Source: an uncultured Christensenella sp. (GTDB lineage: Bacteria > Bacillota_A > Clostridia > Christensenellales > Borkfalkiaceae). From it: 64,000 nt of DNA. Both the position numbers and the translations under genes were made by a program. Below the pieces are notes generated by a model. The model worked only from the letters and a program-made list of their open reading frames with translations. It did not search any database and was not told the origin of the DNA. Shown one piece after another: positions 1-7,942 of this stretch. Position 1 is the stretch's first letter. The number at the start of each line of letters is the position of its first letter. The DNA lies in contig CAJTTC010000002.1 of the NCBI GenBank assembly GCA_910579295.1, positions 1-64,000 of the forward strand. Direction: 5' to 3'.

Positions 1-4
1 AAAA

Positions 5-44
5 CATATCTATATCTATATCTCACTAGGCTACGAGTAGCCTA
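5..44. repeat. Short ATATCT repeat and 8-bp hairpin
   Basis: Three copies of ATATCT are followed by a perfect inverted repeat, TAGGCTAC at 27-34 and GTAGCCTA at 37-44. No T-run follows on either strand, so it is not a convincing terminator. Its role is unknown; the rest of its context lies outside the window. Confidence 0.4.
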
Positions 45-71
45 ATTCGTCCACGAAAAAAAGTACAGAAA

Positions 72-94
72 AGGCACAGCTTAACGCTATGCCT
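72..94 (-). terminator. Rho-independent terminator of the sigma operon
   Basis: On the minus strand AGGCATAGC and GCTGTGCCT pair over nine positions, including one G-T pair, around a GTTAA loop. TTTT and then a longer T-rich run follow. It lies about 55 nt past the stop codon of the last gene of the minus-strand sigma operon. Confidence 0.8.
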
Positions 95-149
95 AAACCT
101 TTTTATTTGCGTTTTATTAAATTCCCTGTGGGAATTACGGTAATCAGCT

Positions 150-524
150 TTAATTTCTTGTATTGTCAACAAACAGAGTTACCGTGACGTCTCCGCCCGA
201 TATAAGGACGTTGCCGCCGCTTATTGCGTTTATGATATACAGTCCCCTGCCGCTCTCGGCAAGCACGCTCGGCAAATCGGGAATGACGATTTCTCCGCCC
301 GGCGTAGACGCGCGCACGGTAATCGTTATACGTCCGTCGTCGAACACTCCCGAAAAATGCGCCGCGCCGCCGCAATGTCTGAGCACGTTGGTTATCAGCT
401 CGCACGAAACCAAACGGCTGTCGAACACCGCGTCATCGTCCGCTCCCCCCTCTTTGAGATAGTCGAGAAAGCGGCTCAACGCCTTATTCATATTGTTATA
501 ATCGTCAACTACGAAAGTAATCAT
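150..524 (-). CDS. Anti-sigma-factor-like ATPase (HATPase_c_2 / RsbW type)
   Basis: This 124-residue protein resembles the small GHKL ATPases that act as anti-sigma serine kinases in partner-switching systems. The N-box is recognisable (ELITN, Glu42 and Asn46), as is a G2-type glycine loop (SGRGL, residues 91-95). The usual DxGxG G1 box is not clear. It is the last of four genes and overlaps the sigma gene by 4 bp, suggesting translational coupling. In known operons the kinase precedes sigma; here the better-preserved ATPase follows it. It could be the true anti-sigma factor or a phosphatase-module partner. The family call is fairly safe, the exact role is inference. Confidence 0.7.
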   Translation of the reverse strand: MITFVVDDYNNMNKALSRFLDYLKEGGADDDAVFDSRLVSCELITNVLRHCGGAAHFSGVFDDGRITITVRASTPGGEIVIPDLPSVLAESGRGLYIINAISGGNVLISGGDVTVTLFVDNTRN

Positions 525-1246
525 TTTATGAGCGCTTCCCTCAGTTTTTCAACTATTCTGCGTTCGGCGCGCGACACAAACATCTGACTTACGCCCATAA
601 TCCTGCCGACCTCCGCCTGCGACTTGCCCTTTAAAAAGCGAAGCGTAATTACCTCTCTCTCGGTGGGGTCGAGCTTGGCGATTTCCGTACGGAGCGACTC
701 GCTGTCCTCGAAGTTTTCAAAGGAATTGTGCCCGTCGGCAATCACTTCATACAGTGGCACGGAGCTGTCCTCGCTCTTCACGGTTGAATCGAGACTTACG
801 GGGGAATGACACTCCATTGCCTCGATTATACTCTCCTCGCTTTCGCCCAAGGCTTCGGCAAGTTGGCGCACCGTCGGCTTAACTCCGTTCTGTTTATAGT
901 AATCGTTTACGGCGAATTTTATCCGTGCATTGAGTGCGTACAGCTTGCGCGGCACGCGTACGGAGCGGGAATAATCGCGAAAATAGTTGCGTATAATGCC
1001 CGTTATGGTGGGCGTTATGTAAGTAGTGAACTTGTTTCCCAAATCGGGGTCGAATTTTTCCACGCCTGAAATGAGCGCCTCGGATGCAACCTGTAAAAGG
1101 TCGTCGTACTCCACTCCGCGCCCGCAAAATTTTTTGGCTAATATTTCAGCCACATACATATAGTTTTCTATGAGCTTATTCCTGATTGCAATGTCGCCGC
1201 TTTTGCGGTACTCGCGGAACAGCTCGTCTGCCGTTTCGTTAGTCAT
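521..1246 (-). CDS. RNA polymerase sigma factor, SigB/SigF/SigG family
   Basis: A 241-residue sigma-70 family factor without region 1. Region 2 is recognisable (YDDLLQVASEALISGVEKFD, then FTTYITPTITGIIRNYFRD). Region 3 is present (VRQLAEALG). Region 4.2 carries a helix-turn-helix near residues 207-230 (SQAEVGRIMGVSQMFVSRAE). The length and sequence style fit SigB, SigF and SigG. It sits between two GHKL-type proteins downstream of a STAS gene, overlapping each neighbour by 4 bp. The gene order and a SigB-like promoter upstream favour a SigB-type stress factor over SigF, but the two cannot be separated by eye. Confidence 0.88.
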   Translation of the reverse strand: MTNETADELFREYRKSGDIAIRNKLIENYMYVAEILAKKFCGRGVEYDDLLQVASEALISGVEKFDPDLGNKFTTYITPTITGIIRNYFRDYSRSVRVPRKLYALNARIKFAVNDYYKQNGVKPTVRQLAEALGESEESIIEAMECHSPVSLDSTVKSEDSSVPLYEVIADGHNSFENFEDSESLRTEIAKLDPTEREVITLRFLKGKSQAEVGRIMGVSQMFVSRAERRIVEKLREALIK

Positions 1247-1590
1247 AGCGTAAGAATTATTTTACTGATTACACCCTGCTCCCTTTCGAGCACGCACGAG
1301 GAAACAAGCGCCGACACAAGGGCGAGGGAAAATTCGTTATCGCTCTCCGCGGGAGTACCGCCCTCGCCGCGCACCGTCGCGCAAACGCCGCCGTTACAGC
1401 CAAGAGTTATTTCAACGCTCTCGAAGCCGCAACTTTTCAATATAAGACAGCTCTCGGTTACGCAGACCTTCATATCCTCGGTTAAATCAACGTCCGTATC
1501 GCCCGCCGCGCACACTGCACCGACCGCAAGGCGCAGAGCCGTCATATACTCGCTGTCGGATAAATTAAACCTTATAATAAAGTCTTTCAT
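1243..1590 (-). CDS. Degenerate SpoIIAB/RsbW-like protein
   Basis: This 115-residue protein takes the position of the anti-sigma kinase between the STAS gene and the sigma gene. The N-box region reads VTESCLILKSCG: the Glu is kept, but the Asn that holds Mg-ATP in this family is missing. No G1 or G2 glycine loop is visible. It overlaps the sigma gene by 4 bp and the STAS gene by 1 bp. If it is a GHKL fold it has probably lost ATP binding and might bind sigma or STAS without kinase activity. The call rests mostly on position, size and weak similarity. Confidence 0.5.
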   Translation of the reverse strand: MKDFIIRFNLSDSEYMTALRLAVGAVCAAGDTDVDLTEDMKVCVTESCLILKSCGFESVEITLGCNGGVCATVRGEGGTPAESDNEFSLALVSALVSSCVLEREQGVISKIILTL

Positions 1591-1895
1591 CAGTCAAACT
1601 CCATAATTCTGTCGAGAGCGCATATCTCGAAAAGCTTTTTTATGCGGGGGCGCATATTTTTAAGTATGAGCCTGTTGCCGTCCGCCTTTAACTGCTTGAA
1701 TATCTTAACGAACGTGCCGAGAGTCGTGCTGTCGATAAAATCAAGCGCAGTGCAATCGAAAACCACGTCCTTTTTATCGTTGACGTACATTGCGAGAACC
1801 TCCGCATAGAAATCCTCGCTTGTAGCGCTGTCGATTTCGCCCGTGAGCGCTACGACAAGCCGATCGTCCGCCGAAACAAGTTTTACCTGCTGCAT
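1590..1895 (-). CDS. Anti-sigma factor antagonist (STAS domain, SpoIIAA/RsbV type)
   Basis: This 101-residue single STAS domain would release sigma by binding the anti-sigma kinase when unphosphorylated. The phosphorylation loop is intact (FIDSTTLG, Ser56), preceded by a typical beta strand (VVFDC). It is the first gene of the four-gene operon. Its start has a good SD (AGGAG, 9-10 nt before ATG). About 40 nt upstream lies a SigB-like promoter, so the operon is probably autoregulated. Confidence 0.9.
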   Translation of the reverse strand: MQQVKLVSADDRLVVALTGEIDSATSEDFYAEVLAMYVNDKKDVVFDCTALDFIDSTTLGTFVKIFKQLKADGNRLILKNMRPRIKKLFEICALDRIMEFD

Positions 1896-1935
1896 CTTAC
1901 TTTTCTCCTGAATATAATCTGTTCTTTAATATTAT

Positions 1936-1959
1936 AAACCCAAAACGGATTGATAAAAC
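1936..1959 (-). promoter_or_regulatory. SigB-like promoter of the sigma operon
   Basis: Minus-strand GTTTTA (1954-1959), a 12-nt spacer, then GGGTTT (1936-1941). This is one mismatch per box from the known SigB consensus GTTTAA/GGGTAT. A vegetative reading also exists: TATAAT begins within the same region, with a weak TTTTAT 16 nt upstream. The predicted leader is about 30-35 nt. Confidence 0.5.
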
Positions 1960-2103
1960 CGATTTACCTTATTTTAAGTCAATTGCCGATTTTTGTCAAC
2001 CGCCAAATTCTAAACACGCCCCGCTAAAAATGTAAATTTATACGCTAAAATGCAAAATTATTCATACATCACCGACGTTTCAGCCAATGTTCACACAAAC
2101 GAA

Positions 2104-2133
2104 TTGACAAGGCGGGCGCATGAATGATATAAT
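2104..2133 (+). promoter_or_regulatory. Vegetative promoter of citrate synthase
   Basis: TTGACA (2104-2109), an 18-nt spacer and TATAAT (2128-2133), both boxes matching the sigma-A consensus exactly. Transcription would start near 2140. The first in-frame ATG (2120) is upstream of that point, so it cannot be the start on this transcript. Confidence 0.75.
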
Positions 2134-2158
2134 AGAAAAAATAAGGAGACTGCGAAGA

Positions 2159-3532
2159 TTGGATTTTAACGAGATTAATTTGATTGTAAAATATGCGCAC
2201 ACAATTTCGCGCCTTGCCAACGAGCTTAAAGAGGTTGACGCTATCCCCGCCGACCTGTATGAAAAGTACGACGTTAAGCGTGGTCTGCGCGATAAGAACG
2301 GCAAGGGCGTTATGTGCGGACTTACGGAAATAAGCGAAGTTACGAGTTGGGAGACGGTCAACGGCGTGCGCCGACCCATAGACGGCATTTTACGCTATCG
2401 CGGGTACGATATTAAGGACCTTGTTGCCAACTGCGAGCGCGAAAACCGTTTCGGCTTTGAGGAAACCGTCTATCTTTTGCTGTTCGGAAAACTGCCCGCC
2501 GCGGCGGAGCTTAAAAATTTTACGCAGATGCTCGCGGATTTCAGAGTACTTCCGCGCAATTTCGTGCGCGACGTAATAATGAAATCGCCCTGCAAGGATA
2601 TGATGAATATGCTTGCGCGGTGCGTTTTAAATCTTTACAGCTATGACCCCGACCCCGACAACGTTATGGTGAGCAACGTTTTAAGGCAGAGCTTACAGCT
2701 AATCGCCGAATTTCCTATGATTGCCGCGTACTCCCACCGCGTGTATAAATATTACAACACGAACGACGGCTCTATGTATATTCACAAGCCGATTGCCGAG
2801 TACTCTACGGCGCAGAATATTTTGCACATACTGCGCAAGGACAACAAATTTACCGATTTGGAAGCCAAGGTTTTGGATATTTGCCTTATGTTGCACGCCG
2901 ACCACGGCGGTGGCAACGCTTCAACGTTTACGACGCATCTGTCCACCTCCACGGGTACGGATACATATTCATCTGTTGCCGCGTCGCTAGGCTCGCTTAA
3001 AGGACCTTTGCACGGCGGCGCTAACCTTATGGTGTGTCAGATGTTCGAAAATATCAAGGAAAACGTTTCCGATTGGTCCGCCCCCGCCGTTTCCGATTAC
3101 GTGCAGAAGATACTCAACAAAGAGGTTTTCGACCGCACGGGGCTTATTTACGGTATGGGGCACGCCGTGTACACACTCTCCGACCCGCGTATGATTATTT
3201 TGAAGGAATATGCGGGCAAGCTTGCAATTGAAAAGGGCAGGGAAAAGGAATTTGAGCTGTACAACACTGTTGCCGAGAGCGCTGGCAAGTTGATTGCCGA
3301 ACAGAAAAAGATTAACAAGCCCGTTACGCCCAACGTGGATTTTTATTCGGGATTTGTATATTCTATGCTCAATCTGCCGCAGAGCTTGTACACGCCGCTG
3401 TTTGCAATTGCAAGAATTTCGGGTTGGTCGGCTCACCGCATAGAGGAGCTTACAAACGGCGGCAAGATTATCCGCCCCGCCTATCAATGCGTACAGCCCG
3501 CAAGGGAATATATTAAATTAGAGGACAGATAA
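2159..3532 (+). CDS. Citrate synthase
   Basis: It condenses oxaloacetate and acetyl-CoA to citrate, at the entry to the TCA branch used for glutamate synthesis. Visible family motifs are GPLHGGAN, GMGHAVYTLSDPR (active-site His and substrate-binding Arg) and the C-terminal FYSGFVYSML. An open frame begins with ATG at 2120, but this overlaps the promoter. The likely start is TTG at 2159, with AAGGAG at 2143-2148 ten nt upstream, giving 457 residues. No aconitase or isocitrate dehydrogenase gene is adjacent. A related 2-methylcitrate synthase activity cannot be excluded. Confidence 0.92.
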   Translation: MDFNEINLIVKYAHTISRLANELKEVDAIPADLYEKYDVKRGLRDKNGKGVMCGLTEISEVTSWETVNGVRRPIDGILRYRGYDIKDLVANCERENRFGFEETVYLLLFGKLPAAAELKNFTQMLADFRVLPRNFVRDVIMKSPCKDMMNMLARCVLNLYSYDPDPDNVMVSNVLRQSLQLIAEFPMIAAYSHRVYKYYNTNDGSMYIHKPIAEYSTAQNILHILRKDNKFTDLEAKVLDICLMLHADHGGGNASTFTTHLSTSTGTDTYSSVAASLGSLKGPLHGGANLMVCQMFENIKENVSDWSAPAVSDYVQKILNKEVFDRTGLIYGMGHAVYTLSDPRMIILKEYAGKLAIEKGREKEFELYNTVAESAGKLIAEQKKINKPVTPNVDFYSGFVYSMLNLPQSLYTPLFAIARISGWSAHRIEELTNGGKIIRPAYQCVQPAREYIKLEDR

Positions 3533-3545
3533 ACATATAACGAGG

Positions 3546-3588
3546 TAGCCCGCCCGCAGATTTTTACGGCATATCGCTTGACGGGCTA
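3546..3588 (+). terminator. Possible terminator after citrate synthase
   Basis: TAGCCCG (3546-3552) pairs with CGGGCTA (3582-3588), and a short T-run follows. The loop is long (29 nt) but could hold internal pairs. It lies 14 nt past the stop codon. Confidence 0.45.
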
Positions 3589-3692
3589 TTTTACAGGCAC
3601 AAATAAAAAACGGCGTTCCGCAAAAGCGCAATTCCCATAGGGATTAAAAAACAAAAATTTTATAAGAGTTGCACTTTTAAGCGATAAAAAAG

Positions 3693-3719
3693 AACAGGAT
3701 TTCAAATCGAAGTCCTGTT
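3693..3719 (+). terminator. Rho-independent terminator
   Basis: An 11-bp stem (AACAGGATTTC with GAAGTCCTGTT, one G-T pair) around a 5-nt loop, followed by TTTCTTTTT. It separates citrate synthase from the pst promoter. Confidence 0.8.
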
Positions 3720-3755
3720 TCTTTTTACATATTTATTGCAACTGACTGACTAACT

Positions 3756-3783
3756 TTGTTACTTCTTCTTGCTATTCTATACT
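3756..3783 (+). promoter_or_regulatory. Promoter of the pst operon
   Basis: TTGTTA (3756-3761), a 16-nt spacer and TATACT (3778-3783). I see no clear pair of PhoP direct repeats. The pstS leader would be about 36 nt. Confidence 0.5.
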
Positions 3784-3825
3784 TGTCAAGCGACAGAAAT
3801 TAAAAATTCAAGGAGAAACAAAAAA

Positions 3826-4626
3826 ATGAAAAAACTGACAAAAATTTTGATGAGTGCATTGTGCATAGCTGCAATCGGTAGCTCTATGGCTGCGCTCGGC
3901 GGTTGCGGTAGTAAAAAGGAAAGCATTACCGTTTCGGGTTCGTCTTCCGTTACACCCATAATGGAAAAACTTGCGGCGGAATACGAAAAGACGCACGACG
4001 TAAGAATTACGGTAAATATGTCTTCGTCCGGCTCGGGCATAAGCGATACGCAAAACGGCTTAAACGATTTCGGTATGTCTTCGCGTGAATTGAAGTCGAG
4101 CGAAACGGGCGTTATCGGTACAACTCTTTGTATGGACGGTATTGCCCTTATCGTCAACAAAGACTGTTCTGTTACGGACGTGAGCAAAACCGACGTGAAA
4201 GCACTCTATGAAAGCGGTACTGCAATTCCCGACACTACGATAACGGCGGCAATCGGCAGAGATGCGTCAAGCGGAACGCGCACGGCGTTCGACGAGCTTT
4301 TGAAAATCGAAAACGGTTACGCTACGAGCGTTGCCACGCTTGCCGAAACGGGTAACGTAATCGAAGCGATACAAGGCTCGACAAACAGCATAGGCTACAT
4401 ATCTTACGGCAGTCTGAAAAGTACGGTTAAAGCGGTAAGTTTAGACGGTGTTTCTTGCACGGTGGAAAACATTATGAATAATACTTATGCTCTGCAACGT
4501 CCGTTCGTTATCGTACTCAAAGAAAACGGAACGCTGTCGGCGGCGGCACAAGGCTTTTACGACTATATCATGAGTGCGGAAGCGCAAGCGGTTATTACAG
4601 GTGCAAATTATATTTCGGTAAAGTAA
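3826..4626 (+). CDS. pstS: Phosphate ABC transporter, substrate-binding lipoprotein PstS
   Basis: This 266-residue surface lipoprotein captures phosphate for the PstCAB importer. The signal peptide ends in a lipobox (LGGC, Cys27). The mature protein has the phosphate-binding serine loop (SGSSSVTP) and the family motif GRDASSGTRTAF. The start at 3826 is chosen because AAGGAG lies at 3810-3815 and the lipoprotein signal starts there; an earlier in-frame ATG has no SD. One base separates it from the permease gene. Confidence 0.93.
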   Translation: MKKLTKILMSALCIAAIGSSMAALGGCGSKKESITVSGSSSVTPIMEKLAAEYEKTHDVRITVNMSSSGSGISDTQNGLNDFGMSSRELKSSETGVIGTTLCMDGIALIVNKDCSVTDVSKTDVKALYESGTAIPDTTITAAIGRDASSGTRTAFDELLKIENGYATSVATLAETGNVIEAIQGSTNSIGYISYGSLKSTVKAVSLDGVSCTVENIMNNTYALQRPFVIVLKENGTLSAAAQGFYDYIMSAEAQAVITGANYISVK

Positions 4627-4627
4627 T

Positions 4628-6409
4628 ATGACCACGCTAACAAAGATAAAAACGGCAAAGTTTTTTTCAAAGGAAAATATCGCAAAGGCAATATTTATAG
4701 CCCTTGCGGCATTTTCCATTCTTGCCGTGTTTACGATTATCGGTTATTTGCTTTATGCAAGCATACCCGCTTTTCGTGATATAGGTTTTTTCAAGTTTAT
4801 TTTCGGCTCTGAATGGTCGGCAAAATCGGAAACTTTCGGGATATGGCGAATGATTGTCGGCACGTTCTTTCTTACCGTATGCGCCGTACTGCTCGGCGGA
4901 ACGCTTGCTGTATTTACGGCGATTTGGCTTGTATTCTATTGCCCTAAACGACTGAAAAAGATATATACGCAGATAGTAAATTTGCTTGCAGGTATTCCGT
5001 CTATCGTGTACGGTCTGTTCGGGTATAAATTTTTAATGCCGCTACTCGTCGATATATTCCACCCGAAAAATGCGGGTTTCGGACTTTTGGCGTGTACGCT
5101 TATTCTCTCGGTTATGATATTACCGACGATAACTTCCATAACCAAAAACAGTTTGGAAGCAGTACCCATGCACTACTACGAAGGCGCGCTTGCGCTCGGC
5201 TGTTCCAAAAATCAAGCGGTATGGAAAGTTTTGCTGCCCGCCGCAAAGAGCGGAATTATATCGGCAATCATACTCGGCATAGGTCGTGCAATCGGCGAAA
5301 CAATGGCTGTTCAGATGATAGTGGGTAACGGTTCGGGTTATCCGTTCGGTGCGTTCGTGCCGTTTACTACGCTCACAAGCAATATCGTACAGAATTGGGG
5401 TTATGCAACGCCGTCCGAACAGTCTGCGCTTATTGCCGACGGGTTCGTATTGCTTATCTTTATACTCATACTTAATCTTTGCCTTATGGCTGTAAAAAAG
5501 GACAGCAAAGGCGGCAATAAATTCTTCTCTCGAAGATTGAAAGAAAGCGATCAAAAAGATACGTTAAAAAGCTATCGCCGCACAGGTAGCGCTTGTGACG
5601 CGCTATGGATAATATCTTGGGTTATTTCTTTGCTCGTTGCGTTCGTTCTCGCATTTATCGTTATATTCGTTTTCGTAAAAGGCTTTCCGCATTTGAGTAT
5701 TGATTTTATGTTCGGGGAAAGCGGTAACGCACACACGACGCTTGCGCCCGCATTTGTATCAACGATAATGCTTATAGGTCTTGCGCTCTTGCTTGCTCTG
5801 CCGCTCGGTGTAGGCGCGGCAATCTTTTTGAACGAGTATGCAAAGAAAGGAAGCATTTTCGTTAAAGTGATACGCCTGTTCGTCGATACGCTTGCCGGTA
5901 TTCCGTCGATAATATTCGGGCTGTTCGGAATGGTATTCTTTGTAATCGGTATGAAGATGGGCTATTCTCTATGGGCGGGCAGTATTACTTTGGCTCTTAT
6001 CATTTTGCCGACGATTATACGCAGCACCGAACAAAGTTTATCGGAAGTGCCCGACAGTATGCGTGAAGCAAGTTACGCTCTCGGCGCGGGAAAACTGCGG
6101 ACGATTTTCGTCGTCGTTCTGCCGCAGGCAATTACGGGAATTATAACGTCGATTATTCTTTCAATCGGAAGAATTGTAAACGAAAGCGCGGCTCTCATAT
6201 TTACGGTGGGCTCGGCATCTACTTTTATTCCGCAAGGTTACGGTGATAGCGCGGCAAGTTTCGCCGTTCTCGTATGGAAGTTTATGAGTAACGGCTTGCA
6301 AGTAAACGAAGCCTACGCTACGGCAAGCATATTGCTTATATTCGTCATCATACTTAACTTACTCATTTCACTTGTGGAATGGTTATTTAATCGGAGAAAA
6401 AAGATATGA
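4628..6409 (+). CDS. Fused phosphate permease PstC-PstA
   Basis: The 593-residue protein holds both inner-membrane permease subunits in one chain. Residues 1 to about 290 are PstC-like (GIPSIVYGLFGY, then RAIGETMAVQMIVGN). A basic linker (SRRLKESDQKDTLKSYRR) follows, then a PstA-like half (GIPSIIFGLFGM, then RIVNESAALIFTVGSAST). Each half shows about six hydrophobic segments and the EAA-type loop that contacts PstB. The genes are normally separate. It lies 1 nt after pstS and overlaps pstB by 4 bp, so the operon is pstS-pstCA-pstB. No phoU follows. Confidence 0.93.
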   Translation: MTTLTKIKTAKFFSKENIAKAIFIALAAFSILAVFTIIGYLLYASIPAFRDIGFFKFIFGSEWSAKSETFGIWRMIVGTFFLTVCAVLLGGTLAVFTAIWLVFYCPKRLKKIYTQIVNLLAGIPSIVYGLFGYKFLMPLLVDIFHPKNAGFGLLACTLILSVMILPTITSITKNSLEAVPMHYYEGALALGCSKNQAVWKVLLPAAKSGIISAIILGIGRAIGETMAVQMIVGNGSGYPFGAFVPFTTLTSNIVQNWGYATPSEQSALIADGFVLLIFILILNLCLMAVKKDSKGGNKFFSRRLKESDQKDTLKSYRRTGSACDALWIISWVISLLVAFVLAFIVIFVFVKGFPHLSIDFMFGESGNAHTTLAPAFVSTIMLIGLALLLALPLGVGAAIFLNEYAKKGSIFVKVIRLFVDTLAGIPSIIFGLFGMVFFVIGMKMGYSLWAGSITLALIILPTIIRSTEQSLSEVPDSMREASYALGAGKLRTIFVVVLPQAITGIITSIILSIGRIVNESAALIFTVGSASTFIPQGYGDSAASFAVLVWKFMSNGLQVNEAYATASILLIFVIILNLLISLVEWLFNRRKKI

Positions 6410-7197
6410 AAAAACACATTATAGAGCAATTTGAATTGAGCGGCGATATTGCCGTTTCGGTCAAAGAAATGAATTTATACTACGGCTCGTTTCACGCGTT
6501 AAAAAGCATTTATATGGATTTTCCGAAAAACAGGCTTACCGCTTTAATAGGACCTTCGGGTTGCGGCAAATCCACGCTCATAAAATCGCTTAATAGAATG
6601 AACGATTTAATCGAAGGCTGTAAAATAACGGGTGAAATCAAAATCGGCGATACGGATATTTATTCCCGCAAGACCGATTTATCCCGCCTTCGCAAAAACG
6701 TGGGAATGGTATTCCAACGCCCCAACCCGCTTGCTATGAGCGTTTACGATAATATCGCATACGGACCGCGTACGTTCGGAATACGCGCCAAAAGTGAATT
6801 GGACGGGATAGTCGAAAGCTCGCTCAAAGGCGCGGCTATGTGGGACGAAGTAAAAGATAGGTTGAATAAATCCGCGCTCGGTCTTTCGGGCGGTCAACAG
6901 CAAAGGCTTTGTATTGCCCGTGCGCTGTCCGTTGAGCCGCAAATTCTTTTAATGGACGAGCCGACGAGTGCGCTCGATCCCATATCGACGGGTAAAATCG
7001 AAGAATTATGTATGGAACTCAAAAAGAATATGACCATTATTATGGTAACGCACAATATGCAGCAGGCGTTCAGAATAGCCGACTATACGGCGTACTTCCT
7101 TTTGGGCGAAATGATTGAAATGGACGAAACGAAAAAGTTGTTTGCTCATCCGCAGAACAAAAAAACAGACGATTATATCAACGGCAGATTTGGTTGA
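6406..7197 (+). CDS. pstB: Phosphate ABC transporter ATPase PstB
   Basis: The 263-residue ATPase powers phosphate uptake by the fused permease. Walker A is GPSGCGKS, the signature is LSGGQQQR, and Walker B is ILLMDEPTSALDP. A family-typical VTHNMQQAFRIAD follows. Length matches PstB proteins. The start codon overlaps the permease stop (ATGA). It is the last gene of the operon. Confidence 0.96.
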   Translation: MKKHIIEQFELSGDIAVSVKEMNLYYGSFHALKSIYMDFPKNRLTALIGPSGCGKSTLIKSLNRMNDLIEGCKITGEIKIGDTDIYSRKTDLSRLRKNVGMVFQRPNPLAMSVYDNIAYGPRTFGIRAKSELDGIVESSLKGAAMWDEVKDRLNKSALGLSGGQQQRLCIARALSVEPQILLMDEPTSALDPISTGKIEELCMELKKNMTIIMVTHNMQQAFRIADYTAYFLLGEMIEMDETKKLFAHPQNKKTDDYINGRFG

Positions 7198-7215
7198 TAC
7201 TTTAATTGACGGCTC

Positions 7216-7320
7216 TTAACCACTGTACTCGCCTCCGTTTGATTGAAAACCCGTTCCCTCTAACGTGAGCGTTTCGCCCGTGAGATACTTAAAATCGTGG
7301 TGAGCGAGAATACTCTTTAA
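7216..7320 (-). pseudogene. Possible remnant of a short-chain dehydrogenase C-terminus
   Basis: Directly after the engB stop codon, in the same frame, 34 further codons are open. They include YLTGETLTLEGTGFQ, which resembles the C-terminal xITGExxxxDGG segment of short-chain dehydrogenases. No start codon, Rossmann motif or catalytic YxxxK is present. It may be the surviving tail of a lost gene or chance similarity. Confidence 0.35.
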
Positions 7321-7923
7321 TTAAACCGAACCGTTGTCGTGACGCTCAACGACCTTGTTTATCTCTTCGACAACGCGTTCGAAGCCAAAGCGGGTCTTGG
7401 CGGAGGTGGGTATAATCGCGTCCTTGCCGCAGGTATAAGCCGTGGAAAGCATTGTAACGGAGCGCGCAAGCTGTGCCCTTGAAAGCTTGTCCGCCTTTGT
7501 CGCTATTACGGTGAACGGCATTAAAAGCGTGTAGAGATAGTTGACCATAATCTTATCGTCGGCGGTAGGCTCGTGCCTGATATCGCACAGCGCGAATACG
7601 TGCTCAACGTGATTTTCCGCCGCAAAAAAGTCGTCTAAAAGCTGCGCCCACTTTTCTTTTTCGCTCTTGCTAACGCGGGCATAGCCGTACCCCGGCAGGT
7701 CGGCTAACACGAAGTCGCCGAAGTCGAAATAATTAACTAAGCGCGTGCGCCCGGGCTCTTGCGAAACCTTGGCAAGCTTTTTCTGCCCCGCGAGCATATT
7801 GATAAACGAACTCTTGCCGACGTTGGACTTTCCGCACACGGCAATAATCGGTTTATCGGTTGCGATAAACTGAGATTTGCTCGCCGCGCTGGTTATGAAT
7901 TTGGCTTTGGTATAGCTCTGCAT
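7321..7923 (-). CDS. engB: Ribosome biogenesis GTPase EngB/YsxC
   Basis: This 200-residue GTPase is needed for late assembly of the large ribosomal subunit. Motifs are G1 GKSNVGKS, G2 region GRTRLVN, G3 DLPGYG, G4 TKAD and a G5-like TSA. Length is normal for the family. It lies 19 nt downstream of lon in a run of minus-strand genes, a common Firmicute arrangement. The SD is unclear: a G-rich stretch (GGGGGC) lies upstream of the ATG. Confidence 0.95.
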   Translation of the reverse strand: MQSYTKAKFITSAASKSQFIATDKPIIAVCGKSNVGKSSFINMLAGQKKLAKVSQEPGRTRLVNYFDFGDFVLADLPGYGYARVSKSEKEKWAQLLDDFFAAENHVEHVFALCDIRHEPTADDKIMVNYLYTLLMPFTVIATKADKLSRAQLARSVTMLSTAYTCGKDAIIPTSAKTRFGFERVVEEINKVVERHDNGSV

Positions 7924-7942
7924 AATTCGAATTGCCCCCGTA

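Noticed and set aside
121..135. Short palindrome ATTCCC-TGT-GGGAAT, with a weaker relative near 3630
   Set aside because: The second copy has mismatches and different flanks. Too short and inexact to call a repeat family.
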